Shown here: in pieces, positions 39,574 through 49,464 of the stretch
How positions within the stretch are numbered: the stretch's first letter is position 1
Layout of the letters: each line of letters starts with the position of its first letter
DNA from: Entamoeba histolytica HM-1:IMSS
Taxonomy: Eukaryota > Evosea > Mastigamoebida > Endamoebidae
Direction of reading: 5' to 3'
DNA length: 64,000 nt
Assembly: GCF_000208925.1 (NCBI RefSeq)
Contig: NW_001914900.1
Coordinates: 1 to 64,000, forward strand
The notes under the pieces: model-generated
What the model was told of the DNA's origin: nothing
Databases searched by the model: none
The model's input: the letters and a program-made list of their open reading frames with translations, nothing else
Translations under genes and position numbers: made by a program

Positions 39574-39692
39574 TGAAAGAACTTAAATATTTATTTTTTC
39601 TTTTAAAAAAAAAAATTTATTTTTCTATTTTTGTTTATTCTTTTCTATTTATAAAATGTTGTGTGAAAATAATAAAAATAATTGAACTGAAC

Positions 39693-41090
39693 TTATGAAA
39701 GTTTATTTCTCTTCCATTTAAGTATTTGATCACTCTTTTGTTTATATGTATTCATTAACTCTTTTTGTGCTTTCATTCTTAAACTAACTGATTCAATAGC
39801 TTTAGCAGAATCTTCAGCCATTTGAATTGTCTTTTGACCTAATTTATCACATTCATCAAGAATATTTAATGTATTTTGATTCGTTTTCTTTAAGGCAAGA
39901 TAGTCTTCACGATCTTTACCAGTAAGTAAATTTAATGCAAAGTCTTCATCTTGTTCAAATTTAATTTGTCCTTTAATAGGACCACAATTCATAAATGTTT
40001 TGGTAATTAATGTATCTCCATAATCAAATACACGAGAATTAGGTTCAAAAATAACACCTAATTGCTCATTAGTTAATTTTAAATATCTTATATACAGTTC
40101 ATTGCAAATAAATTGTAATGAAACACTAACAATTCTAACTCTTCCTTTTTCTTTTGAATTATGATTTAATGCAATATTCATATGTAATGGTCTTGATCTC
40201 ATAAATAATCCAATCATATCAACAATAGCAAATTCTCTTGTTAAAAGTTTCTTTTTTTCATTACTTGTTTCTTCTAAAACAACTTTATCATCATATATTG
40301 TCATTATAGCAGGAATTAAATTATCTCCTTCTAATTTCCATATAATATTAATTTCAACTTTTTGAGGTGGATTTTGAATTATTTGTTGTTGAAGAATTGG
40401 TGTTTCTTGTCGTGGTGCAGGTTTTACCTTTTTTTTTAGTATATCTTAATTTTAATTCATAAACTAAAGATGTCGTTGCTTTAATACTTTCTTCTATTTC
40501 ACCAAGATAAACATCCGTTTGATTAAGTAATTGATCAATCATTGCAATTTTCCTTTGTTGACTCTCTAACATTTGATAAGAATCTAATTTTATTTTTCTC
40601 ATATCTTCTGCAGTATCTAATGCCTCTTGTGCAGTTTGAATATCAAACTTAGTTTCTTGGTCTAAATGCTCAGATGATATTTCAGTATGGTGTTTATATA
40701 TATTCAAATCAAGTAATGCAAATGGAAATTGAAAAAGATAATGCATTAGATTATAACATTCTTCTTTATTAAACGTTGGATAAAACTCATATCTTCTACC
40801 TTGGACATCTAATAACATTATTTGATTATTCATATCTTTTATATCTGATATTTGAATTTTAATAAATATTTTTTCCCAGAAGAAGATCTAAAACAAAAGT
40901 AATTTTGTGTTAAAAATAATGTTCCTTTTACATTAGTATTTCCTGATTTATAAACACCTTTATAATTTTGTACTACATCTTCATTTTCACTTAATCCAAA
41001 TTGACTCCGTAATTCTTGATTCACTTTTATAAATTTACTGGCTTTTGCTCTATCTTCTGATTCTATACGTGAAGCAACTCTAACAAGCAT
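39693..41090 (-). CDS. GRAM-domain SNAP-like (SNAP-47/SNAP-29 type) protein, frame broken twice
   Basis: Three consecutive frames on one strand make one protein of about 465 residues. Frame one (from the ATG at 41090) encodes the start of a GRAM domain, including GVYKSGNTNVKGTLFLTQNY. The domain continues in a second frame with IQISDIKDMNNQIMLLDVQG, and the switch falls in an A6 run (40869-40874) that is one A short. A SNARE-like helix follows (about residues 130-190, QEALDTAEDMRKIKLDSYQM), then a second switch in an A9 run (40429-40437) with one A too many. A third frame holds a PH-like region and a second helix (about 385-455). This order resembles SNAP-47-like Qbc SNAREs. No GTTTGT...TAG intron explains the switches. 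It is either a sequence error, a recent pseudogene, or a frameshifted gene. Confidence 0.65.
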
Positions 41091-42686
41091 CTATTATGAT
41101 TTTATAGATTCTTTGTTAGTCTTATTACTTATCACTTTCCTATAATATACAATCTCTCGTGAATATTTGGTATCTTTGATGTCATTATCTTATTGAGAAG
41201 GTTCTAAATGAATAAACTTTCAACAACTCATAACTGTCAAAAAAGAAATTCATTTTTTTATTGAAACAAGAATTTTTTAATTTTTCTTAGATAATTATTG
41301 TTTAGCCTTATACAAAATAATATTTAACATATCACATTATAATCAATGTTTATTTGGAATTTTTAAGAAGATATTATAACAAAATATAAAAATAAATCAA
41401 AAGAAGAAGCAATGAATATTTAATAATAAATTCTTGTTTTTTTTTATTGAGTCTAATAAATTTAAATCTATAATAAACAAAACAATTCATAATGGTTAAT
41501 TGTTTATAATTTTTGTTAAAAAAGTTAATAATATGTATCAATGTCATTCGAATTATTTCTGTTGCAAAATTGATTTAAAGGATTGCTATTAAGATAAAAA
41601 TGTTAGATAAATCTTTAGATTCTTATAACTTTCTTTTTTTGTTATTATACTTCTAAAAATTGATAGAAGATGGATTAGAAATATGTTAATTTGTATATAT
41701 TCATTAGAACATTAATAGGTGCTTGTTTTATTACTATCAGAGAGAATGAGAAATTCATTTCAAACAACATATTGAAATATGTAAATATAAATAAAATTAC
41801 ATGAGCATCATTCTCTATGAAATTTTATGTTTATTTAGAAAATATTATATTATAAAATACTAAGAATATAACTGTTTCTTGAGTATTAAAAATATACAAA
41901 CCATACCATATATCATTTATTATAATAAAATATCTTTTGTTATTAGAATTTAATTAAAGTTAACATTTTAGTTAAAAAAATATTATAAAAAGATGTGATA
42001 ATGTCAACACCTAATATAATATTATAAATAACATTTAAAAATGCTTTTTCTCAATAACAAATAACAAAAAGAAATGACATTTACCAATAAAAGAAATTAT
42101 TTTATTAAAAGTTAGAGTGTTATCAAGTATTAAAAATATTTAACTTATAAAAAAAATAATTAAAATAATTAAAATTAGAATCTAATGTGTGAAAGAATAA
42201 AAAATTGACAATATTAAATTGTTGTTGATTATAAAATCAAAAAAAGATAAACTCATTCATTAGACTCAAATTAAATAATTTAAGAAATTTTATTTTAATG
42301 AATTTGTTTGGAAATATTAAAACATAACAATAATCAATAATTAAACTTACTATTATACTATCAAAACAATGTGGTAGTATCTAAACAAATCTAACATCAA
42401 ATTTTCCTATTATTATAAATAATCTCCTTTATTTGAATAAAACATATTAATGAATATTTAATTAGTCAATTCTATTTCTGAAATAGTAGACTATTTTTAG
42501 AAAAATAAAGAGATTAAAAAGTAATGAAAAAAAGGTTCAAAGATGAACAAATAATTCATTAACAATAAAAATAATAAAATACACTACTTTTTAAGTACCA
42601 AACAAATCTATACCTTAAAATAATAAACAATTAATATATAACAAAATAAAAAAAAAACAAACAAGAAATAATGAGGCTATTCTTAG
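41091..42686. other. AT-rich desert, no gene seen
   Basis: About 1.6 kb of low-complexity A/T sequence upstream of the SNAP-like gene. No RNA gene or convincing reading frame. Confidence 0.45.
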
Positions 42687-42779
42687 ATTATTGTAATTAA
42701 TGACAAAGTTGAATTGTTTATGTTCAATGAATATAAACCAATTATTGATAAATATTACGACAAATTCATTTTCTCATAA
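42687..42779 (+). pseudogene. Very short coding relic
   Basis: A 30-codon open stretch contains DKVELFMFNEYKPIIDKYYD, which looks like real protein sequence. It starts after a TAG and ends at a TAA, and similar residues continue for 20 codons beyond. Too short to identify. Confidence 0.28.
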
Positions 42780-43336
42780 AAACAATTCATTCAAACAAAA
42801 AAAATACATAGAATAAAATATAAAAAAATAAATCTTTAAACAATTGTCCATTTATAAGAATTAAAGTTGAGGTAATAATCAATATATTTGTGATCAAAAT
42901 AATCATTTTTCTTATCTTAAACAAATAAGAAGTATAAAAGTGTTAGTCTCTTTTCACTAAACAATATATAAAGTTCATTGGTCAAGTCAACACTCTCTTA
43001 TTTTCGTTCAGCATTTTCTGTATTTATTTAATAACACTAAATTTTCTCTTTTATTAAAGTTTTAATGAGTCAGTTTCTTGTTAGTCTTAATCAAAACATC
43101 TTTATAATTATGAGTATATCATTTATTATTTCATAAATATTTAATTTAGCATTATTGTTTATTACTTTAAATTACATTTGGTTGATCTAAATTATTATTC
43201 TCATTTCAAAAATCCATTGTAATCCATTAAGACAACCCCCTAAAAATATTACCAAAGAAAAAAGGAATAAGGATATTTCAACACAAAAAAACATTCAAAT
43301 AAACACAAAATAATAAATTGAAAAGTTAAACCATCA
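42780..43336. other. Gap downstream of R1 zinc-finger gene
   Basis: About 560 A/T-rich bases, nothing recognisable. Confidence 0.4.
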
Positions 43337-43930
43337 TCATCTCTTTGGAATAGGTGCTTCTATTCCTAAACGCTTCAATTCTTTTCTTTTACATGAAGCA
43401 CATTGACATTTATTTTGACAAATAGGACAACCATCACTTAAGAATTTATCAAGAGTAGTATATTTTGTAATACACCCTTCACAAAATTTATGTTTTGGAT
43501 TAATTGGACAGCGTAAACATTCATTTTTACGTGTCTTACAACGATGGCAAGAAACGTTATAAGTTTTTTCTATTAAAGGTTGTGTTGGTTCAATTTCCAT
43601 AGGAGTTTCTATATGATGATCAGTCTGAGCATTATTATATAATTCTTCTGTCATAATTTCTATTGTTGAGAATTGTTCTAAAAGAGCAAAAACAGGAACT
43701 TGACATACTGAGTCATATTGTTTGTATTGAATAGCAAATTGAGATGGAATTAATTTCTTTTCTGCCATTTCACTTTGGATAGTCTTAAAAAAATCTGTTA
43801 AAGTAGCAGAAGCAGGTAATTTGATATCTAATTGTTGTTGAGTATTAGGAGGTGTTCCCACCAAAATAACAACGTCCATAAAAGCGTTTTGTAATGGAGT
43901 AATTTCTTGGACTTGCAGTTGGTATTGCAT
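43337..43930 (-). CDS. R1/CDCA7-type zinc-finger protein
   Basis: Protein of 197 residues. The C-terminal 70 residues contain a cysteine-rich finger of the zf-4CXXC_R1 type: SCHRCKTRKNECLRC, then KFCEGCI, CPICQNKC, and QCASCKRKE, in the order seen in CDCA7 and R1 proteins. The N-terminal 100 residues resemble a ubiquitin-like or PB1-like fold (LDIKLPASATLTDFF), but this is weak. Metazoan CDCA7 binds hemimethylated DNA and recruits HELLS remodeller; a nuclear DNA-binding role is the best guess here. Confidence 0.78.
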   Translation of the reverse strand: MQYQLQVQEITPLQNAFMDVVILVGTPPNTQQQLDIKLPASATLTDFFKTIQSEMAEKKLIPSQFAIQYKQYDSVCQVPVFALLEQFSTIEIMTEELYNNAQTDHHIETPMEIEPTQPLIEKTYNVSCHRCKTRKNECLRCPINPKHKFCEGCITKYTTLDKFLSDGCPICQNKCQCASCKRKELKRLGIEAPIPKR

Positions 43931-45446
43931 TGTAAACGAATTTTCGCACTTCTTTTATAAGTTTTAATTTTTTCTTTTTACTAGTTTAGCAAAGGTTCAA
44001 TTGTCTCAATTTTTAATTCCTTCTTTATAAATAAAAGCTTTACTTAAAAAATTAACTTATGAAAGGAGCTGAAACGATTCTGTTTTTCCCAAGCAAAGAA
44101 ATAACTTATCTTCTTTCATTTTCTTTACTATTATTATAGTTTTTTATTTTCTCAGTAGCATGAAATTTATTCATTTTTTGTTTCAATTTCTTTTGTAGTT
44201 TTTTAATATTCCTTATTAATCAGCCTTTTGCTCCCAATTCTTTTTCTTCATATTTGATTCTTTTTTCGCAAAACCTGAAAACTCATCCTATTTTTAAAAG
44301 TTTGCGATAGTTCTTAAATTCTTCTCACAAAATTCTAGTCTTAAATACCCCTGCATTTTTTTTAAGGGTTTTTTTCCAAAGATGCGAGAACAAAATTTGG
44401 GGTTTATAACATTTTATAGAAATATTTGATAATGTCAAGTTTATATCCATGATTAACTTTATTAAAAATAAACAAATTTTTTACAAAAACACTTTCTTTA
44501 TTATTGTTATAGAAATAACAACGCCATCTTTAGAATATTTCTCTTTATTTTTAGTCTGAAAAGAGTTTTTGAAAAGGAAAAAGATAAAAACATCGGTAAA
44601 AATTCGATAATACTAACTAAATTCACTTGCTTGAGAAAAAAATTGAAAATAGTTCAAAAAGTATTTTGATTATGTTCCTAATATTTTAGAGGAAGTACTT
44701 ACTACTATTTGAAATAGTCTTATTCTTATCTATTCCTTTTATGATATTATCTTATAACTTTTTTTCTTTATATTGACAATAACCTACTTTTAGTATAAAT
44801 TTCTTTAATAAATAAAATAGTCTTGTTTGTCTTTTAAATTTCTATATTTAACAACTGAAGTATAAAGAATTTATTTAAAATTATTATTTAAAAAAATTAA
44901 TTTATGTTATTTATTTTATCAGTTCTATTTATTTATATTGATTTTGTTTTTAAATTTCAAAAATTTTTTTCTGTTTTTCTTTTCTTTTGACAAAAATATC
45001 TACTACTAATATACTTAAATTTTGATTCTTTTCTTCAGTTAGAATAACTAATTCTTAATTTAAACTTATTTTTTTTATTAACCAAAAGTGTGTAACTGTA
45101 ATACTCTTTTAAAAGAAATACTGTAAAGAAATAATGGATAATCAAGATTCAAATACAAAATTATTTTCATTTTTATCAAGTAATAACTGATAAAATAATC
45201 AAAAAAAAATTATTTTTACTATCTTCATTTATGATGTTCATTTAAATTAATAATTTTATACAAATAAGTCAAATTTATAAAAAAAACAGAAGAAATAAAA
45301 GATTGAATGATTTTTAGAATGAAAAAACATAATATGAAAAAGTGAAAAACAAAAAAAAATAATAACACAAAAAGGAATGATAAAAGAAAATAAGAAATTA
45401 AAAAAGAAAAAAAAAACAAAAGAGGAACTGTGTTTCTAAGAAAATA
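43931..45446. other. AT-rich gap of 1.5 kb between divergent genes
   Basis: It contains the promoters of the R1 finger gene and of the NAP-like gene. A 26-codon frame begins at 44059 (KGAETILFFPSKEITYLL) and ends at a TAG; it is too short to call. T-rich blocks dominate 44100-44270 and 44880-45010. No RNA gene seen. Confidence 0.4.
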
Positions 45447-46388
45447 ATGGCTCAGACTATGAGTTGTATTGATATGATAAAAATGATGGATATAGATGAT
45501 AGTTCAGAAGATTCTGAAACTATCTCACCAAATGAAGAGACAGATATTTCATCTGTAAAATATAAAACATATTTAAGTATTACAAGTTCTCAAGTACATA
45601 AAAATCTCCATGCACTTCGATATTTACAAAAAGAGTCGTCAAAAAATATCTTTGATTATTATCGAGTTTGTAGTTCTGAAGAACTTATTTTAAAAGACCA
45701 AGAAAGGAAAAGTAATGAAGAAATGATGTTGTGGATTGAAGGAAAGAAAGAATTGTCTATCCCAGAACAAATGAAATTTGTTGTTGACCGATGGAATACA
45801 CCTTGTAATACTGCAAAATTTAAAGGTATTCCATGTTTTTGGGGAAGGATTATCAAACGATTACCATATTTTACACCAAATACAAAAGAATATCCTATTA
45901 TTGAGTTTATTAAAAATATCGATGTTATAAAAAAACCATTAAGCATTACACAAAATGGATTTCAAGTAAAATATCAAATTATATTCCAATACAATGAAAA
46001 TGAATATATTTCTAATGGTGCTTCAATTGAATTAACCTATGTATTACCTAAAGAATTTCCTATTAATCAAATTACTGAACCAAATGTTTCAATTATTAAT
46101 GATAATATTTGGAAAAATAAAATTGAACTTGAAGAAGGAGATTTGTCTCAAAAAACAAATTTTTTTTCTGTATTTAACACAGACAATAAAGACAAACAAT
46201 TTATTTATTTCTATATATTAGCTAAAGAATGCGTCACAAATAAAATGCGTTGGTTTGATGATTCTATTGTTCAAATAAAAGATATGAAAAATTTAAGTTG
46301 GAGCTCTATTAAAGAATTTGACTATGCTAATGAATGTGGTGATAGAATTATTGACGATAAAGCATCACTCCCTTGCGTACAACAATAA
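45447..46388 (+). CDS. Divergent nucleosome assembly protein (NAP/SET family)
   Basis: Protein of 313 residues that follows the NAP1 plan: an acidic N-terminus (12-38), a long dimerisation helix (about 45-90, HKNLHALRYLQKESSKN), then the signature GIPCFWGRIIKRLPYF and the IEFIKNIDVI and GFQVKYQIIFQYNENEYISN segments that match FWxxxLxNHP, LxYLxxIxV and GFxIxFxFxxNxYF. A KTNFFSVF block recalls the family's FFxFF motif. The long acidic C-terminal tail of NAP1 is missing. NAPs chaperone H2A-H2B, which is the likely role. Confidence 0.75.
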   Translation: MAQTMSCIDMIKMMDIDDSSEDSETISPNEETDISSVKYKTYLSITSSQVHKNLHALRYLQKESSKNIFDYYRVCSSEELILKDQERKSNEEMMLWIEGKKELSIPEQMKFVVDRWNTPCNTAKFKGIPCFWGRIIKRLPYFTPNTKEYPIIEFIKNIDVIKKPLSITQNGFQVKYQIIFQYNENEYISNGASIELTYVLPKEFPINQITEPNVSIINDNIWKNKIELEEGDLSQKTNFFSVFNTDNKDKQFIYFYILAKECVTNKMRWFDDSIVQIKDMKNLSWSSIKEFDYANECGDRIIDDKASLPCVQQ

Positions 46389-46527
46389 TAAATTCATTTT
46401 TACGATATATTAGATAATTATGGTAATTTTATAATAAAATTATAGTAAAAATAAAAAATAAATTTAAAAGAAAGGAATAAAAACTTAAAAATAAAAGGAA
46501 TCTTTGAAAATTACTTTTTATTCTGCT

Positions 46528-47601
46528 ATGAAAATAAGCAGTTTTCTATTTTTTATTTACTTATGTACTGCTACAATATGTAATAATAGTAGAGTATTTA
46601 CTATTACTAAAGAAAAATCAGAAAGTATATTTCAATTAATGTATGGAAAAGATAGAAGAGTTGGGGCTATTGGATGTAATAATCATCAACAACTTGCAGC
46701 ATGGATAAATATAGTCAATAAAACACCACAAATCCTTAAAGTACAAATGAAATATTATTCAAAAAAAAGATTTGAAAAAAAAGTACCAATTCATATTGCT
46801 GTAAATGAAAAATGTCCAACATTACCAAATGATGTTCATTGTCTTGCAAATAAAACAAGAGTTGAACCAGTAGTTCAATTTATGTTAACACCACAACAAT
46901 CAGTTTATATTGCGTCATTTGCTAAAGATGGAAAAAATACATTTATAACAACTGAATGGATTAAAATTAAAACAACACCAATTAAACATACAATTGGTAA
47001 AGCAAAATTAAGTCTAACTGATTTAGACACAATAGAGGTATTATCTTCTGGAGTACAAAATTATGTTAATCAATTAAATAGTGAATTAGGAAAATATGGT
47101 AAAGTTCCACATATAAATTATTTATCAAATGATGCAATAAAAAGAATGGAATTAATTCGTAAAAATAAACCAATACAAATTAATATGATTCATAAACAAA
47201 ATAAATTAACATATCAACCAAATGGTATTCCTAAATCATATAACTATAATCAACCTATTAATATTAATAAAAATACACAAACAAATAAAAAAGTTACTTT
47301 AAAAGAACTTATGGTTATTGCAAAGAAAAATAATAAAAATAATAAAGTTGGTTGGAAAAATAAAAAAGGATTTGGATTAAATTTTACAAGACCTTCAACT
47401 CTTAAAACACAAAAGAAAACTAGTAATGTTGTATCTATTATGACTTCAAATGATTATGCTAATATGACAAATAGAATTGCAAGAAATGTTGTATTAGTTG
47501 TTGTATGTATTGCTGGTGTAGTATTAATACCATTAGGAATTTATGTTACTTATCAGTCAATAATAAACAGAAAACGTTTAGAAGAATTTCAATCATTTTA
47601 A
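46528..47601 (+). CDS. Hypothetical type I membrane protein
   Basis: Protein of 357 residues from the ATG at 46528. A signal peptide (about 1-18, ending near CTAT) is followed by an extracellular or lumenal region with several cysteines (ICNNS, GCNNHQ, EKCPTLPNDVHC) and N-glycosylation sites, then an Asn/Lys-rich linker, and one membrane segment (about 320-342, LVVVCIAGVVLIPLGIYV). The tail is short and basic (NRKRLEEFQSF). No domain is recognised. It may be a surface or vesicle protein. Confidence 0.72.
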   Translation: MKISSFLFFIYLCTATICNNSRVFTITKEKSESIFQLMYGKDRRVGAIGCNNHQQLAAWINIVNKTPQILKVQMKYYSKKRFEKKVPIHIAVNEKCPTLPNDVHCLANKTRVEPVVQFMLTPQQSVYIASFAKDGKNTFITTEWIKIKTTPIKHTIGKAKLSLTDLDTIEVLSSGVQNYVNQLNSELGKYGKVPHINYLSNDAIKRMELIRKNKPIQINMIHKQNKLTYQPNGIPKSYNYNQPININKNTQTNKKVTLKELMVIAKKNNKNNKVGWKNKKGFGLNFTRPSTLKTQKKTSNVVSIMTSNDYANMTNRIARNVVLVVVCIAGVVLIPLGIYVTYQSIINRKRLEEFQSF

Positions 47602-47716
47602 ATAATAATTAAAATTTAATTTTTTTAATAAATATTAAAAAAATTTAAAAGTCATTTTAAAAGTATTTTTATAAAATAAAAATTTATTAACTTTAAAACA
47701 TTATTTTTAGTATTTT

Positions 47717-49150
47717 ATGTTTGTTACTTATGGAAAAATTAAAGTAATTCAACATTTTGTCTTTTGTTCATGTTCTATTGATGAATTTGATTATGATGTA
47801 TTCATTCCAGAAAAAAATCGAAATTTTTCATTACAAGATGATATAGTTAAAATAAATATATTTCCTTTATACAAATGGACTACTTCAATTGTTAATTTCT
47901 CAGAAAATATTTTAGGTATTAATGAAATAAAAAAATTCTTTAACCAAAGAGGGAATGTAATGAATTATTTAATACAAAATAAATTGGATGAAAGTGATGT
48001 TACTCAAGAAGCAATTAAAGAAGAAAGAATATTTCAAAATTTAAGATTAATTCCTGTTGGAGAAGTACTTTCAATTAATAATCCAACTGATATTGAAGGT
48101 GTTACTGGAATTATTGAATGTGAACTCTTTTATCCAGATGATGATAATCTTCCAATTATCCAAACAAAAGAAAAAGGTACAAAACGAGTAATTGGAACAT
48201 ATAATAGAAAAGATAAATTGTTTATTCCACAAGTAAAGAACGAAAAACCAAATATACCTTATAATAGAGTAATACCAACTAATCAAATTAATACTTTAGA
48301 AAGAAAAAAATCAATAATAAATGAAATAATGCTTAAATATCCAAATCTACCAAGAATTAATATAACTTCAAAAGATATTATTACTATTGACTCTACAAAA
48401 ACTTCCTTTTTGGATGATGCTATTCATTTTTCATTAAAAGAAAATAATCATTTAGAAATTGGTATTCATTGTACTGATTATTCTGATGAAATTGATATAT
48501 TTGGAGAAGAGTTTGAACGTGCAAGAAAATTAAGAAAAGGGATAGGAGGAAGATCCAGATTATTTAATTATCAATTTTTAGAATCAAACTCATTAAGACT
48601 TGGAAAGAAAAGTAAAGCCTTTTCTATTATTTTTGACATAGACTTAACAAAAAAGGAAATTGTACATATTCAATATGGAAAAACAATAATTCTTATTAAA
48701 GCACAATTAACATTTGAAGAATTTGATTTAATTTCAAAAGGTAATATAAATAATATTCAACAATTAAAACTATATGGTTTAACATTGGATAAATTAAAGT
48801 CATACATTGATACCATTATTAAGTGTGGTAAGTTATTGTATGGAGAAAAATATATTGATAATGGAGAACAAAATACTAGTATTGGAGAAGGTGTAATTCA
48901 TAAGTTTGGTAACGACTTTAATAGGCGTTTAGGATGTCATCTTCAACAAGTCTATGGAGATGTTGCTTTGATTAAAAAAAGCTCACATGGTATTTATGCT
49001 TCTTTTAGAAGTCCATTAAGAAAATTTAATGATTTATGTGTACTTCGTCAGATTGAGTCTATGGCTAGGTCTATGTCAAAAGAAGATATGACTTTGTGGG
49101 TATGTGGAGTTGATAATCATGAGTTCAAACGATTGTTTGATTTATATTAA
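47717..49150 (+). CDS. RNB-domain exoribonuclease (RNase II/R/Dis3 family), divergent
   Basis: Protein of 477 residues with a degenerate OB-fold start (VFIPEKNRNFSLQDDIVKI) and an RNB domain from about residue 215. The metal-binding motif, which in active enzymes reads DxxxxxDxDDA, is IDSTKTSFLDDA here: D225, D233 and D234 are kept, but the second Asp is F231. Further family landmarks are LEIGIHCTDYS (normally LGVHIADVS) and FRSPLRKFNDL (normally TSPIRRYxDL). The protein is short compared with Dis3 or RNase R and has no PIN domain. It may still cut RNA 3' to 5' weakly, or bind it only. Confidence 0.82.
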   Translation: MFVTYGKIKVIQHFVFCSCSIDEFDYDVFIPEKNRNFSLQDDIVKINIFPLYKWTTSIVNFSENILGINEIKKFFNQRGNVMNYLIQNKLDESDVTQEAIKEERIFQNLRLIPVGEVLSINNPTDIEGVTGIIECELFYPDDDNLPIIQTKEKGTKRVIGTYNRKDKLFIPQVKNEKPNIPYNRVIPTNQINTLERKKSIINEIMLKYPNLPRINITSKDIITIDSTKTSFLDDAIHFSLKENNHLEIGIHCTDYSDEIDIFGEEFERARKLRKGIGGRSRLFNYQFLESNSLRLGKKSKAFSIIFDIDLTKKEIVHIQYGKTIILIKAQLTFEEFDLISKGNINNIQQLKLYGLTLDKLKSYIDTIIKCGKLLYGEKYIDNGEQNTSIGEGVIHKFGNDFNRRLGCHLQQVYGDVALIKKSSHGIYASFRSPLRKFNDLCVLRQIESMARSMSKEDMTLWVCGVDNHEFKRLFDLY

Positions 49151-49424
49151 TTATGTTTTTCTCTTTTCTTTTTTTGTTTTTATACAGAAAAGTTTTATTT
49201 ATCTTTAATGGAATCTAAATATCTTTGTTTCCTTTGATTAAAAACTACAAAATAAACTTCAAAATTAAACTTGAGATGAATAGTAAAAGAACTAATAAAA
49301 ACTATTAAACACCAAAAAAGATAAAAAAGGATTTTGTAAAAATAACGAAAAAAAGAGAGCAAAAAAATGGGAAAAAACGGGAATAGGAAGGAAATAAGAA
49401 GAGAAGGAAGTTGATAAAGATAAA

Positions 49425-49428
49425 GAAC
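49425..49428 (+). promoter_or_regulatory. GAAC element of CH-domain gene
   Basis: AAAGAACTTGAAAA, identical over ten bases to the element in front of the filamin-like gene, 37 bases before the ATG at 49465. Confidence 0.5.
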
Positions 49429-49464
49429 TTGAAAAGAGGAAATCAAAACCAAACGAAAAGAGAA

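Noticed and set aside
40354..41090. Introns as the explanation for the three frames of the SNAP-like gene
   Set aside because: No GTTTGT donor lies at either switch, and the protein sequence is continuous through the switch points, with only one-base differences at A runs.
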